Shown here piece by piece: positions 53,852 to 61,501 of a stretch of 64,000 nucleotides of DNA. The translations under genes and the position numbers were made by a program. This DNA is from Butyricicoccus_A sp963601915. GTDB taxonomy: Bacteria; Bacillota; Clostridia; Oscillospirales; Butyricicoccaceae. The notes beneath the pieces were generated by a model, which had not been told where the DNA came from, made no database searches, and saw only the letters and a list, made by a program, of their open reading frames with translations. Every line of letters starts with the position of its first letter. The stretch's first letter is position 1. The stretch lies in NCBI GenBank assembly GCA_963601915.1, contig CAVCGL010000004.1, forward strand, positions 62,001 through 126,000, in the 5' to 3' direction.

Positions 53852-54697
53852 ATGAGAACCATCGAAGCAAAAGAGATTACCGCGCTGGTGCGCGAGCTGT
53901 GCATGAAGGCAAACTATGTCCTGCCGGAGAGCATCCGACAGTCTTATGTAGACGGAGAGCAGAACGAGAAATCTCCGCTCGGCAAGACCATCTTTGGCAA
54001 GATGATTGAAAACTGTGATATTGCCTGTAAAAATTCTGTGCCGATCTGTCAGGACTGCGGCATGGCTATCGTGTTTGTAGAGGTCGGTCAGGATGTACAC
54101 ATTACCGGCGGTCTGCTGGAGGATGCCGTCAATGAGGGCGTTCGTCAGGGATATGTAGACGGCTATCTGCGTCTGTCTGTCGTTCGTGATCCGCTGCTGG
54201 ATCGCAGCAATACCAATGACAACACCCCGGCTATTCTCTATACGCGCGTTGTCGCCGGTGATGAAATCCATGTTACCGTTGAGCCGAAGGGCTTTGGCAG
54301 CGAAAACATGAGTGCACTTAAGATGTTCACTCCGGCAGCAAAGCCGGAGGATATTGTTGACTTTGTTGTCGAGGCTTGCGACAAGGCTGGCTCCAACCCG
54401 TGCCCGCCGATTGTCATTGGTGTCGGTCTGGGCGGCACAGCAGACAAGGCGTGCTATCTGGCAAAGCGTGCTCTGATGCGTCCGGTCGGTCAGTTCAATG
54501 ATAATCCGGGCTATGCGGAGATGGAAAAGAAAATTATCGAGCGCGTCAATGCGCTGGGCATCGGACCGCAGGGTCTGGGCGGCACGGTAACCGCTTTGAT
54601 GTGTGCCATTGATACGTATCCGACCCATATTGCCGGTCTGCCGTGTGCGGTCAATATTGGCTGCCATGTCACGCGCCATGCAGAGGGAAAAATCTAA
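53852..54697 (+). CDS. fumA: fumarate hydratase class I, alpha subunit
   Basis: 281 residues from the ATG at 53852 (AGGAGG eleven bases ahead; the frame opens at 53813 without a signal). It has the 4Fe-4S class I alpha start (ALVRELCMKANYVLP) and cluster cysteines in VPICQDCGMAIVFVEVG and later (NPCPPIVIGVGLGG). The beta subunit normally encoded next is missing; the next gene is hpf 250 bp on. It needs a beta partner from elsewhere to hydrate fumarate. Confidence 0.93.
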   Translation: MRTIEAKEITALVRELCMKANYVLPESIRQSYVDGEQNEKSPLGKTIFGKMIENCDIACKNSVPICQDCGMAIVFVEVGQDVHITGGLLEDAVNEGVRQGYVDGYLRLSVVRDPLLDRSNTNDNTPAILYTRVVAGDEIHVTVEPKGFGSENMSALKMFTPAAKPEDIVDFVVEACDKAGSNPCPPIVIGVGLGGTADKACYLAKRALMRPVGQFNDNPGYAEMEKKIIERVNALGIGPQGLGGTVTALMCAIDTYPTHIAGLPCAVNIGCHVTRHAEGKI

Positions 54698-54784
54698 AAT
54701 CACGAAATTTCAAGAAAACGTGAAAAAACAAGAGATTGCTCAAGATATTTCGCGCTCAACTCCATTTTTGGCGAATTTTGCCAT

Positions 54785-54813
54785 GCGACAGGTTTGTCTC
54801 TGTGTGGTATAAT
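54785..54813 (+). promoter_or_regulatory. promoter of hpf
   Basis: Extended -10 TGGTATAAT (TATAAT 54808-54813); -35 GCGACA at 17 bp. It lies 136 bp ahead of the start codon, leaving a long leader in which no known riboswitch was recognised. Confidence 0.7.
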
Positions 54814-54948
54814 ATTCCCAACAAAAGAGGAAGAAACAATTAGAATTTTGTTGAAACATTACAAGTTCTTGCGGCGTGTGCCGCGCAGAGATTCCTCTTC
54901 GACAAGTGAATAAAAAATTGGGTTGTCAAACCATAAGGAGTTGATGTT

Positions 54949-55482
54949 ATGAAGATCACCATCGTTGAAAGAAAAATCAAGATTAGCGAAGAGCTCCGCG
55001 ATTACGCTATCAAGAAGGTCACCAAGCTGGATCGGTATTTCCAGAAGGACACCTCCGCGACCATTACTTTCAGTGAGCTGAAGGGCAGACAGACGGCAGA
55101 AGTAACAGTTCGTCACAATGGCATGGTTTTCCGTGCAGAGGAAACCACAACAGATATGTTTGCTTCTGTGGATGGTATGATTTCGAGCATCGAGAGACAG
55201 ATTCGCAGAAACAAGACCCGTCTGGAAAAGAAGCTGCGTCAGGGCGCATTCGACAAGATGGCTGCCAATGAGGCAAGCCTCGCAGAGTTTGCTGAGGACA
55301 AGTATGAAGTTGTTCGCCGGAAGAAATTCGATGTTGCTTCTATGACCGTGGAGGAAGCTATTTTGCAGATGAACCTGCTGGAGCATCAGTTCTTCTTCTT
55401 CCGCAATGCCGAAGAGGATGACGCACCGGCTGTTATCTATAAGAGAGCTGCTGGCGGCTATGGCTTAATCGAGGGCAATTGA
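54949..55482 (+). CDS. hpf: ribosome hibernation promoting factor, long form
   Basis: 177 residues. The N-terminal domain (1-100) has MKITIVERKIKISEELRDYAIKKVTKLDRYF and binds the decoding centre. The C-terminal domain (about 120-177, PMTVEEAILQMNLLEHQFFFFRNAE-like) dimerises ribosomes into 100S particles. This long form is typical of Firmicutes. AAGGAG lies ahead of the ATG. Confidence 0.96.
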   Translation: MKITIVERKIKISEELRDYAIKKVTKLDRYFQKDTSATITFSELKGRQTAEVTVRHNGMVFRAEETTTDMFASVDGMISSIERQIRRNKTRLEKKLRQGAFDKMAANEASLAEFAEDKYEVVRRKKFDVASMTVEEAILQMNLLEHQFFFFRNAEEDDAPAVIYKRAAGGYGLIEGN

Positions 55483-55525
55483 TCTTCGTTTTGCATAGAT
55501 AAAAGGGTAAGATAACAAAAATAGT

Positions 55526-55560
55526 AAAGCCTTCCGTGGTATTCCGCGGAAGGCTTTCTT
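55526..55560 (+). terminator. terminator after hpf
   Basis: AAAGCCTTCCGYGG / CCGCGGAAGGCTTT stem with loop TATT, then CTT. The T run is weak. Confidence 0.7.
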
Positions 55561-55569
55561 GGACAAATA

Positions 55570-55587
55570 AGTTAGAACAATCTAACT
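55570..55587. promoter_or_regulatory. 7-bp inverted repeat before the araC gene
   Basis: AGTTAGA-ACAA-TCTAACT, 12 bp ahead of the start codon and adjoining the GGAGG; a candidate operator or small RNA hairpin in the leader. Confidence 0.4.
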
Positions 55588-55599
55588 ATTGGAGGCAGG

Positions 55600-56598
55600 A
55601 TGACAGATACGGTAAGTATATACGAAGAGGGATTCAGCAGGGCGGACTCTTATCAGAATATGACGCGATTGACCAGAGAAGAGGCAGAACATCGGGAAAG
55701 TTCCATGACAATTCATCATATTATGCCTGGTGTCGATGTGTTTTTCAATCATTTTAACTCACAGGAGTGTGTGGAACCGGAGCATGGAGAGGACAGTCTG
55801 CATGTGCTGGAAATCAATCATTGCCGACAGGGGCGCTATGGCTGTCAACTGGAAGAAGACCGGTATGTGTATCTCGGTCAGGGCGAGCTGGAAGTCAATA
55901 TCTTGGGCATCAAACGGCTGCGGTCGGAATTCCCATTGGGATTTTATGACGGCGTGTCGATTTTGGTGGATGTGGAGGAGACAGCGGCGGCCATTCAGCC
56001 GTTATTTCCGGAGATTGCTCGGCAGCTTGCCTTTTTACAACAGCATGTCCTGCATCATGGCGGCGCGATGCTCATTCGCAAGATGCCTGCCCTCAATCAT
56101 ATTTTTGAAGAGCTGTATCATGTCAATCCGATGATTGAACAGGCCTATATCAAGCTGAAAGTGATGGAAATCCTGCTCACCATGCAGACAATTCCTTTTG
56201 CGCGGGAATCTTCGCAGTCCAGCTATTTTCGCCGCAGTGATATGGACAAGGTGAAAGCACTGCATCAGGAGGCAATTCATCGGCTGGGAGAAAAAATTCC
56301 GTTGCAGATACTGGCGCAAAAGTATGATATTGCACAGATGACGCTCAAGAGCTGTTTCAAAGAGATTTATGGCAGCCCATATTATGCGTATATGAAGCGA
56401 TACCGCATTCATACGGCAGTACATGAACTGGAAGCCGGCACGCACAGCATTACGGAAATTGCCGGTATGGTTGGCTATGAGAATGCGAGTAAGTTTACCG
56501 CAGCGTTTAAATCCGTCATGGGATGCACGCCGCGAGAGTACAAAAAGAATGCTGACCAAATGGAGCATTTGCACCTATTGGGAGTAGAAATTGAATAG
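55600..56598 (+). CDS. AraC family transcriptional regulator
   Basis: 332 residues. The C-terminal 100 residues carry the double helix-turn-helix of AraC (IPLQILAQKYDIAQMTLKSCFKEIYGSPYYAYMKRYRIHTAVHELEAG and ITEIAGMVGYENASKFTAAFKSVMGCTPREYKK). The N-terminal 200 residues are an effector domain typical of the YbtA/PchR-like group. It lies upstream of two ABC half-transporters. The PchR/YbtA resemblance suggests a metallophore as effector, but this is inference. Confidence 0.9.
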   Translation: MTDTVSIYEEGFSRADSYQNMTRLTREEAEHRESSMTIHHIMPGVDVFFNHFNSQECVEPEHGEDSLHVLEINHCRQGRYGCQLEEDRYVYLGQGELEVNILGIKRLRSEFPLGFYDGVSILVDVEETAAAIQPLFPEIARQLAFLQQHVLHHGGAMLIRKMPALNHIFEELYHVNPMIEQAYIKLKVMEILLTMQTIPFARESSQSSYFRRSDMDKVKALHQEAIHRLGEKIPLQILAQKYDIAQMTLKSCFKEIYGSPYYAYMKRYRIHTAVHELEAGTHSITEIAGMVGYENASKFTAAFKSVMGCTPREYKKNADQMEHLHLLGVEIE

Positions 56599-56609
56599 AA
56601 AATCCTGCA

Positions 56610-56646
56610 AAATAATGCTGTCAGAGATGACGGCATTATTTTTTTG
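56610..56646 (+). terminator. terminator/attenuator between araC and the ABC genes
   Basis: AATAATGC-T-GTCA / TGAC-G-GCATTATT stem, then T7. The T run ends about 14 bp before the start codon of the ABC gene and adjoins its GAGGAGG, leaving no room for another promoter. Confidence 0.8.
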
Positions 56647-56659
56647 AGGAGGAAAGCCT

Positions 56660-58453
56660 ATGTCGAAACAGACGAAAAATAAAGAAAAATCAGCACTCAG
56701 CGAGCTGATGCGTTACGCAGGCAATCGCAAATACCTGACGTATGCGTCTTGGGTGCTGTCCGCGGCGAGCGCAGTGATTGCGCTGCTTCCGTTTGTATGT
56801 ATTTTCCGCATCATTCAGGAGATTATCGCCGTGGCACCAGACTTTTCACAGGCAGTGAATCTTGTGCATAACGGTGTTTGGGCGGTGATTTTTGCCCTGG
56901 TGTCCATGTTGCTGTATTTCTGCGCGCTGATGTGCTCCCATTTATCTGCATTTCGTGTAGCGGTCAATATTCGCAAGACGCTGATGGAACATATCACCAA
57001 GCTGCCGATTGGCTATGTCGATGAGCAGGGAAGCGGCAAGCTGCGCCGCATCGTCAACGATTCCTCGGCGGCAACAGAGACGTATCTGGCACACCAGCTG
57101 CCGGACGCGGCAACGGTTGTTGTCACACCAATTGCGCTGATTCTTGTCCTGTTCGTGTTTGATTGGCGGTATGGACTCGTCAGTCTGATTCCGGTTGTTT
57201 TGGGCATGATTGCCATGAGCCGCATGATGGGACCTGCTCTTGCCGAGGACATGAAGCAGTATCAAAATGCTCTGGAAGATATGAATCGTGAATCCGTGGA
57301 ATATGTGCGCGGTATGAGCGTGGTCAAGACGTTTTCACAGACTGTGTATTCGTTTTCGCGCTTTAAGCATTCGATTGATACCTATTACAAATTCTGCATC
57401 AATTATACGAAATCATGCCGTTCTTCTATGATTTATTTTCAGATTGCCATCAACAGCACCTTCGCTTTTCTCATTGTGCTGACGTTGATTTTGTGTCAGG
57501 GCGGCAGCGTGCTGCCGGATGTTGCGCTCAATTTCATTTTCTATGTGATTTTTACGCCGATTATTGCGACGTCCTTCACACGCATCATGTATATGGGTGA
57601 AGAGTCCATGACAGTAAAAGATGCAATTCGGAGATTTGACAGTATTTTGTCCGCGCAGCCGTTAGAGGAGCCGAAACAACCAAAAACACCGAAAGATGAT
57701 TCGGTTGTCTTTGATACTGTGACGTTCCGGTATCAGAAGGATGCGAAGCCTGCGGTACAGAATCTCTCGTTTACGATTCCGGCGGGACATACAGCAGCCT
57801 TTGTCGGCCCGAGCGGCAGCGGCAAGAGCACCATGGCAGGCTTGCTTTCCCACTTTTGGGACGTTGAATCCGGTGCAGTGCGCATTGGCGGTGTAGATGT
57901 CCGCGAGATGTCCAAGCAGAGTCGTGTCAATACGGTTTCCTATGTCTTTCAGGACAGCAAGCTGCTCAAAATGACGATTGCAGAAAACGTGCGTTTGGCG
58001 CGTCCGGAGGCCTCGGATGAGGAAGTACTGGCAGCTCTGCACGATGCACAGTGTGATGAGATTTTGGAAAAGCTGCCGAACGGGATTCACACAATGATTG
58101 GCACACAAGGCACCTATCTGTCCGGCGGCGAACAGCAGCGCATTGCCATCGCCAGAGCGATTTTACAAAATGCGCCGATTCTTGTCTTAGATGAGGCGAC
58201 CGCATTTGCCGATCCGGAAAACGAAGCGCTGATGCAGAAAGCATTTGAGAGACTGGCAAAAGACAAGACGGTGCTGATGATTGCCCATCGTTTGACGACC
58301 ATTCAACACGCAGATTGTATCTATGTGATGGATCACGGCAACATTGTCGAGCACGGCACACACGCTCAATTGTTAGAGAAACAAGGCCTGTATCGAGAGA
58401 TGTGGGATCAGTATCAACATGCTGCACAATGGAAGGTGGGTGACAACAAATGA
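56660..58453 (+). CDS. ABC half-transporter A (AraC-linked)
   Basis: 597 residues: six membrane helices (about 25-310) and an ATPase domain with Walker A GPSGSGKST (near 384), signature YLSGGEQQRIAIARA, Walker B LVLDEATAFADPENE and H-loop IAHRLTT. DEATAFADPENE and LLSHFWDV are typical of the YbtP/IrtA-like group, exporter-fold proteins of which several import siderophores. Both catalytic elements are intact. The stop overlaps the partner start (ATGA). Confidence 0.9.
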   Translation: MSKQTKNKEKSALSELMRYAGNRKYLTYASWVLSAASAVIALLPFVCIFRIIQEIIAVAPDFSQAVNLVHNGVWAVIFALVSMLLYFCALMCSHLSAFRVAVNIRKTLMEHITKLPIGYVDEQGSGKLRRIVNDSSAATETYLAHQLPDAATVVVTPIALILVLFVFDWRYGLVSLIPVVLGMIAMSRMMGPALAEDMKQYQNALEDMNRESVEYVRGMSVVKTFSQTVYSFSRFKHSIDTYYKFCINYTKSCRSSMIYFQIAINSTFAFLIVLTLILCQGGSVLPDVALNFIFYVIFTPIIATSFTRIMYMGEESMTVKDAIRRFDSILSAQPLEEPKQPKTPKDDSVVFDTVTFRYQKDAKPAVQNLSFTIPAGHTAAFVGPSGSGKSTMAGLLSHFWDVESGAVRIGGVDVREMSKQSRVNTVSYVFQDSKLLKMTIAENVRLARPEASDEEVLAALHDAQCDEILEKLPNGIHTMIGTQGTYLSGGEQQRIAIARAILQNAPILVLDEATAFADPENEALMQKAFERLAKDKTVLMIAHRLTTIQHADCIYVMDHGNIVEHGTHAQLLEKQGLYREMWDQYQHAAQWKVGDNK

Positions 58454-60192
58454 TTCATAAGCTGATGAAGCAATACGCCGTATCGGAAAAGGGCGCAAAA
58501 GATTTGATACTCTCTGTTGTTGCAACGGTGTGCGTCAATCTGGCACTGATGCTGCCGGTTGGCCTGTTGTACGTGCTGGTCAGTGATTTGCTGGCGGGAC
58601 AGCCCAAAGCGCATCTCACACTGCTGATCGGCGGCTCAATTGCCGCATTGGTTTTGATCGGTCTTACGGTGCTCTGGCAGTACAATGCGACATTTTTTGC
58701 CATGTATCAGGAATCTGGAACAAAACAGCTTGCGCTGGCAGAAAAACTGCGTCGCCTGCCGCTCAGTTTCTTTGGAAAAAAGGATTCTGCCGATTTAACA
58801 ACGGTCATTTTGGGAGATGTCGCAACATTGGAGCACGCCTTGTCCCATCAATTCGCGCAATTCTACGGTGCGATTGTATCGACAGTTCTTATTGCCATTG
58901 GTCTGTTGTTCTTCGAGTGGCGCATGGCACTTGCTGCATTGTGGCCGCTGCCAATCTCACTCATTATCGTTGTATTATCCAAAAGCATTCGCAATCGACT
59001 TTCGGTTGATGCGACACAGGCACGCCTTACGGCGGCAGACGGTATGCAGGAATGCTTAGAGGCTTCCAAAGACTTAAAGAGTGCAAATGCAGAACAGACC
59101 TATTTACGCGGTCTGTATCGCAAAATCGAGTCGGTAGAATCCTCTTCAACACGGGCTGAACTCATCACAGGTATGCTGGTCACGAGTGCACAAATGCTGC
59201 TCAAATTCGGTATTGCGACGGTAGCATTGGTAGGTGGTTCCCTGCTCGTACAAGGCAAGATTGATTTGATTGTATTCTTTGCATTTTTACTCGTGGTATC
59301 GAGACTTTACGAGCCGATGAACGGCAGTCTCATCAATCTGGCAGCCCTCAATGCGTTACAGATTAATGTACAGCGTATGAATGAGATTTCCGACTATCCG
59401 GAGCAGACAGGCAGTGAAACGCTGACCAACACGGGATATGATATCGTCTTTGATCATGTAGGTTTTGCGTATGACAACGGAGAAACTGTCCTGCGCGATG
59501 TATCCTTTACCGCCAAACAGGGACAGGTGACGGCGTTAGTTGGCCCGTCCGGCGGCGGTAAGACGACAGTTTCGCGTCTGGCAGCTCGTTTCTGGGATGC
59601 CAATCGTGGCAAGATTACCGTCGGCGGTATGGATGTATCAAAGACTGATCCGGAAGCACTGCTCAAGCTGTACTCCATTGTCTTTCAGGATGTCACGCTG
59701 TTTGACCAGAGCATTATGGAAAACATCCGCGTCGGCAAGAAAGATGCCACAGATGCAGAAGTGCTTGCAGCGGCAAAGCTCGCCAACGTCGATGACTTTG
59801 TGCAGCAGCTGCCTAACGGCTATCAGACGCGAATCGGCGAGAATGGCTCGGAACTGTCTGGCGGCGAACGCCAGCGCATTTCTATCGCGCGTGCTTTTCT
59901 CAAGGATGCACCGATTATTCTTTTGGATGAAGCGACAGCTTCTCTGGATGCAGAAAACGAAACAGCCGTACAGGAAGCATTGTCCAAATTGATTGCCGAT
60001 AAAACGGTTTTAATCATTGCTCATCGAATGCGCACGGTTGCCAATGCAGACAAGGTTGTCGTGCTCAAGGACGGCGTTGTCGCAGAACAGGGCGCGCCGC
60101 AGGCACTTTATGCACAAAATGGAATCTTTACGCGCATGACAGATCTGCAAAGGGAAACCGGAAAAAAGATTCTGCGATTGGGAAGAGAATAA
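58450..60192 (+). CDS. ABC half-transporter B (AraC-linked)
   Basis: 580 residues. Six membrane helices, Walker A GPSGGGKTT (365-373), signature ELSGGERQRISIARAFLKDAPIILLDEATASLDAENE region intact, H-loop IAHRMRT. Unlike the exporter at 21909 neither subunit is degenerate, so both ATP sites should work. It pairs with the preceding gene to form a heterodimer. The transported compound is unknown: drug, peptide or siderophore. It is the last gene of the araC group. Confidence 0.9.
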   Translation: MIHKLMKQYAVSEKGAKDLILSVVATVCVNLALMLPVGLLYVLVSDLLAGQPKAHLTLLIGGSIAALVLIGLTVLWQYNATFFAMYQESGTKQLALAEKLRRLPLSFFGKKDSADLTTVILGDVATLEHALSHQFAQFYGAIVSTVLIAIGLLFFEWRMALAALWPLPISLIIVVLSKSIRNRLSVDATQARLTAADGMQECLEASKDLKSANAEQTYLRGLYRKIESVESSSTRAELITGMLVTSAQMLLKFGIATVALVGGSLLVQGKIDLIVFFAFLLVVSRLYEPMNGSLINLAALNALQINVQRMNEISDYPEQTGSETLTNTGYDIVFDHVGFAYDNGETVLRDVSFTAKQGQVTALVGPSGGGKTTVSRLAARFWDANRGKITVGGMDVSKTDPEALLKLYSIVFQDVTLFDQSIMENIRVGKKDATDAEVLAAAKLANVDDFVQQLPNGYQTRIGENGSELSGGERQRISIARAFLKDAPIILLDEATASLDAENETAVQEALSKLIADKTVLIIAHRMRTVANADKVVVLKDGVVAEQGAPQALYAQNGIFTRMTDLQRETGKKILRLGRE

Positions 60193-60218
60193 AAACTGTT
60201 GTGTGACTGCGATATATA

Positions 60219-60247
60219 TTGTAAATATACTTTTTGTATGCTACAAT
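60219..60247 (+). promoter_or_regulatory. promoter of the DUF2971 gene
   Basis: TTGTAA (60219-60224), 17 bp, TACAAT (60242-60247), 33 bp ahead of the ATG at 60280. Confidence 0.75.
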
Positions 60248-60279
60248 AACATACAAATAATCGTTTACAGGAGTGCAAG

Positions 60280-61135
60280 ATGGATTCGAATAGTAAGATA
60301 TATGATATACCGAATACAGTGTACCATTATACATCACCAAGTGGATTGTTAGGCATTGTTGCAGACAACGAAAAAGACCACGAGAATGCGAAGTTGTGGT
60401 TTACACGATGCGATAGTTTGAATGACAGAAGTGAATAAATGGAAATTGCCGCCAATACTTTGGCATAATCCTGTTGATCGGGATGTCAGATCGCCAGATC
60501 CTGAAAATATATACATCTGTAGTTTTTCTATAGATAGAGACTCTTTGCCGATGTGGAACTATTATTCAAAATCGAGCCATTATGAAGGCTATGCATTGGG
60601 AATAGATTATACAAAGTGGAAAGAACGTGTTAAAAATCTTAATAGATATGGATATATGCTGAATATAGGTCGAGTTCTCTATCGAAAAAAAGATAAAATA
60701 GACGAATTAGACAAGATTGTTTCAAAATATAATAAAGAGTCTCTAGAATTTGCAAAGGGAATAGGAAAATTGGATCATATTAAACAAGATCTTTCATTAC
60801 GCATAGCGGAATTGCAATTCTTTTTTAAAGATGAAGATTTTTCTCATGAGAATGAAGTACGAGCAATCTTGGAAATTCCAAGAGATAAAGATGTCTCCAA
60901 CAAAGAGGCAGCGAAAGATAAAGATGTTTCCAATAAAGTAATGACGAAATATCGGGCAGGAAATGGTTATATTATTCCGTATGTGGAAGTTTCTGTGCCA
61001 AAAGAGGTAATTACTTCTGTTACAGTTGGGCCGCTTTTAGAGAAGGAATTGGCAAAGAAGAATGTAAAAGAAATGCTGGAGAGCAGAGGATGCTCTTGCG
61101 ATGTACATACTTCGAAGATTTCCATTCGCTTTTAA
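60280..61135 (+). pseudogene. DUF2971 protein, frameshifted
   Basis: The first 52 codons (60280-60438, AGGAG ahead) give a DUF2971 start: VYHYTSPSGLLGIV...LWFTRCDSLNDRSE, then TAA. The rest continues in the +1 frame from about 60422 to 61135: IYICSFSIDRDSLPMWNYYSK, GYALGID, FKDEDFSHENEVRAI. Together they make one family member of about 285 residues, so a base was gained or lost near 60420-60438. The DNA is visibly AT-richer than its neighbours, suggesting import. An imperfect repeat, DKDVSNKEAAKDKDVSNK, lies near the end. DUF2971 has no settled function. A start at 60422 would give only the C-terminal 237 residues. Confidence 0.75.
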
Positions 61136-61138
61136 GTG

Positions 61139-61167
61139 TTGACAACCCTGCCTTGTCATACTATAAT
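61139..61167 (+). promoter_or_regulatory. promoter of valS
   Basis: TTGACA (61139-61144), 17 bp, TATAAT (61162-61167): perfect consensus, directly after the DUF2971 stop. Confidence 0.93.
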
Positions 61168-61173
61168 AAATAG

Positions 61174-61441
61174 GTCTAAAACAGAGATCGACGCTGAAGA
61201 AGAGGAGTACATTCCTGCGCCAGCAAAGAGAGAAGCCGGTCGGTGCAAGGCTTCGCGGCAGGGAATGGAAGGTAGCTTCTGAGTTAATGCGCTGAAACCG
61301 GAGGAATCTGGCGAGTAGGAGCATTCGGCCTGTCACCGTTATCTGACTGGAAGTGCACGTAAGATGGATTGCTTGCGTGAATTAGGGTGGTACCGCGGAG
61401 AGCACAAGCCTTCGTCCTGATACAGGGACGAAGGCTTTTTC
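61174..61441 (+). promoter_or_regulatory. T-box riboswitch, Val (GUA) specifier, controlling valS
   Basis: The leader starts near 61174. Stem I carries GAAG-GUA-GC-UUCUGAG with the specifier GUA at 61272-61274. The T-box GGGTGGTACCGCGG is at 61385-61398, and the terminator AGCCTTCGTCC / GGACGAAGGCT with T5 ends at 61441. Uncharged tRNA-Val raises valS. Confidence 0.95.
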
Positions 61442-61501
61442 TTATTTTCAGCGAAAGATCCAGCTGCACGCGAATATATATTGAAGGAAGGAGGCAATTT
61501 T

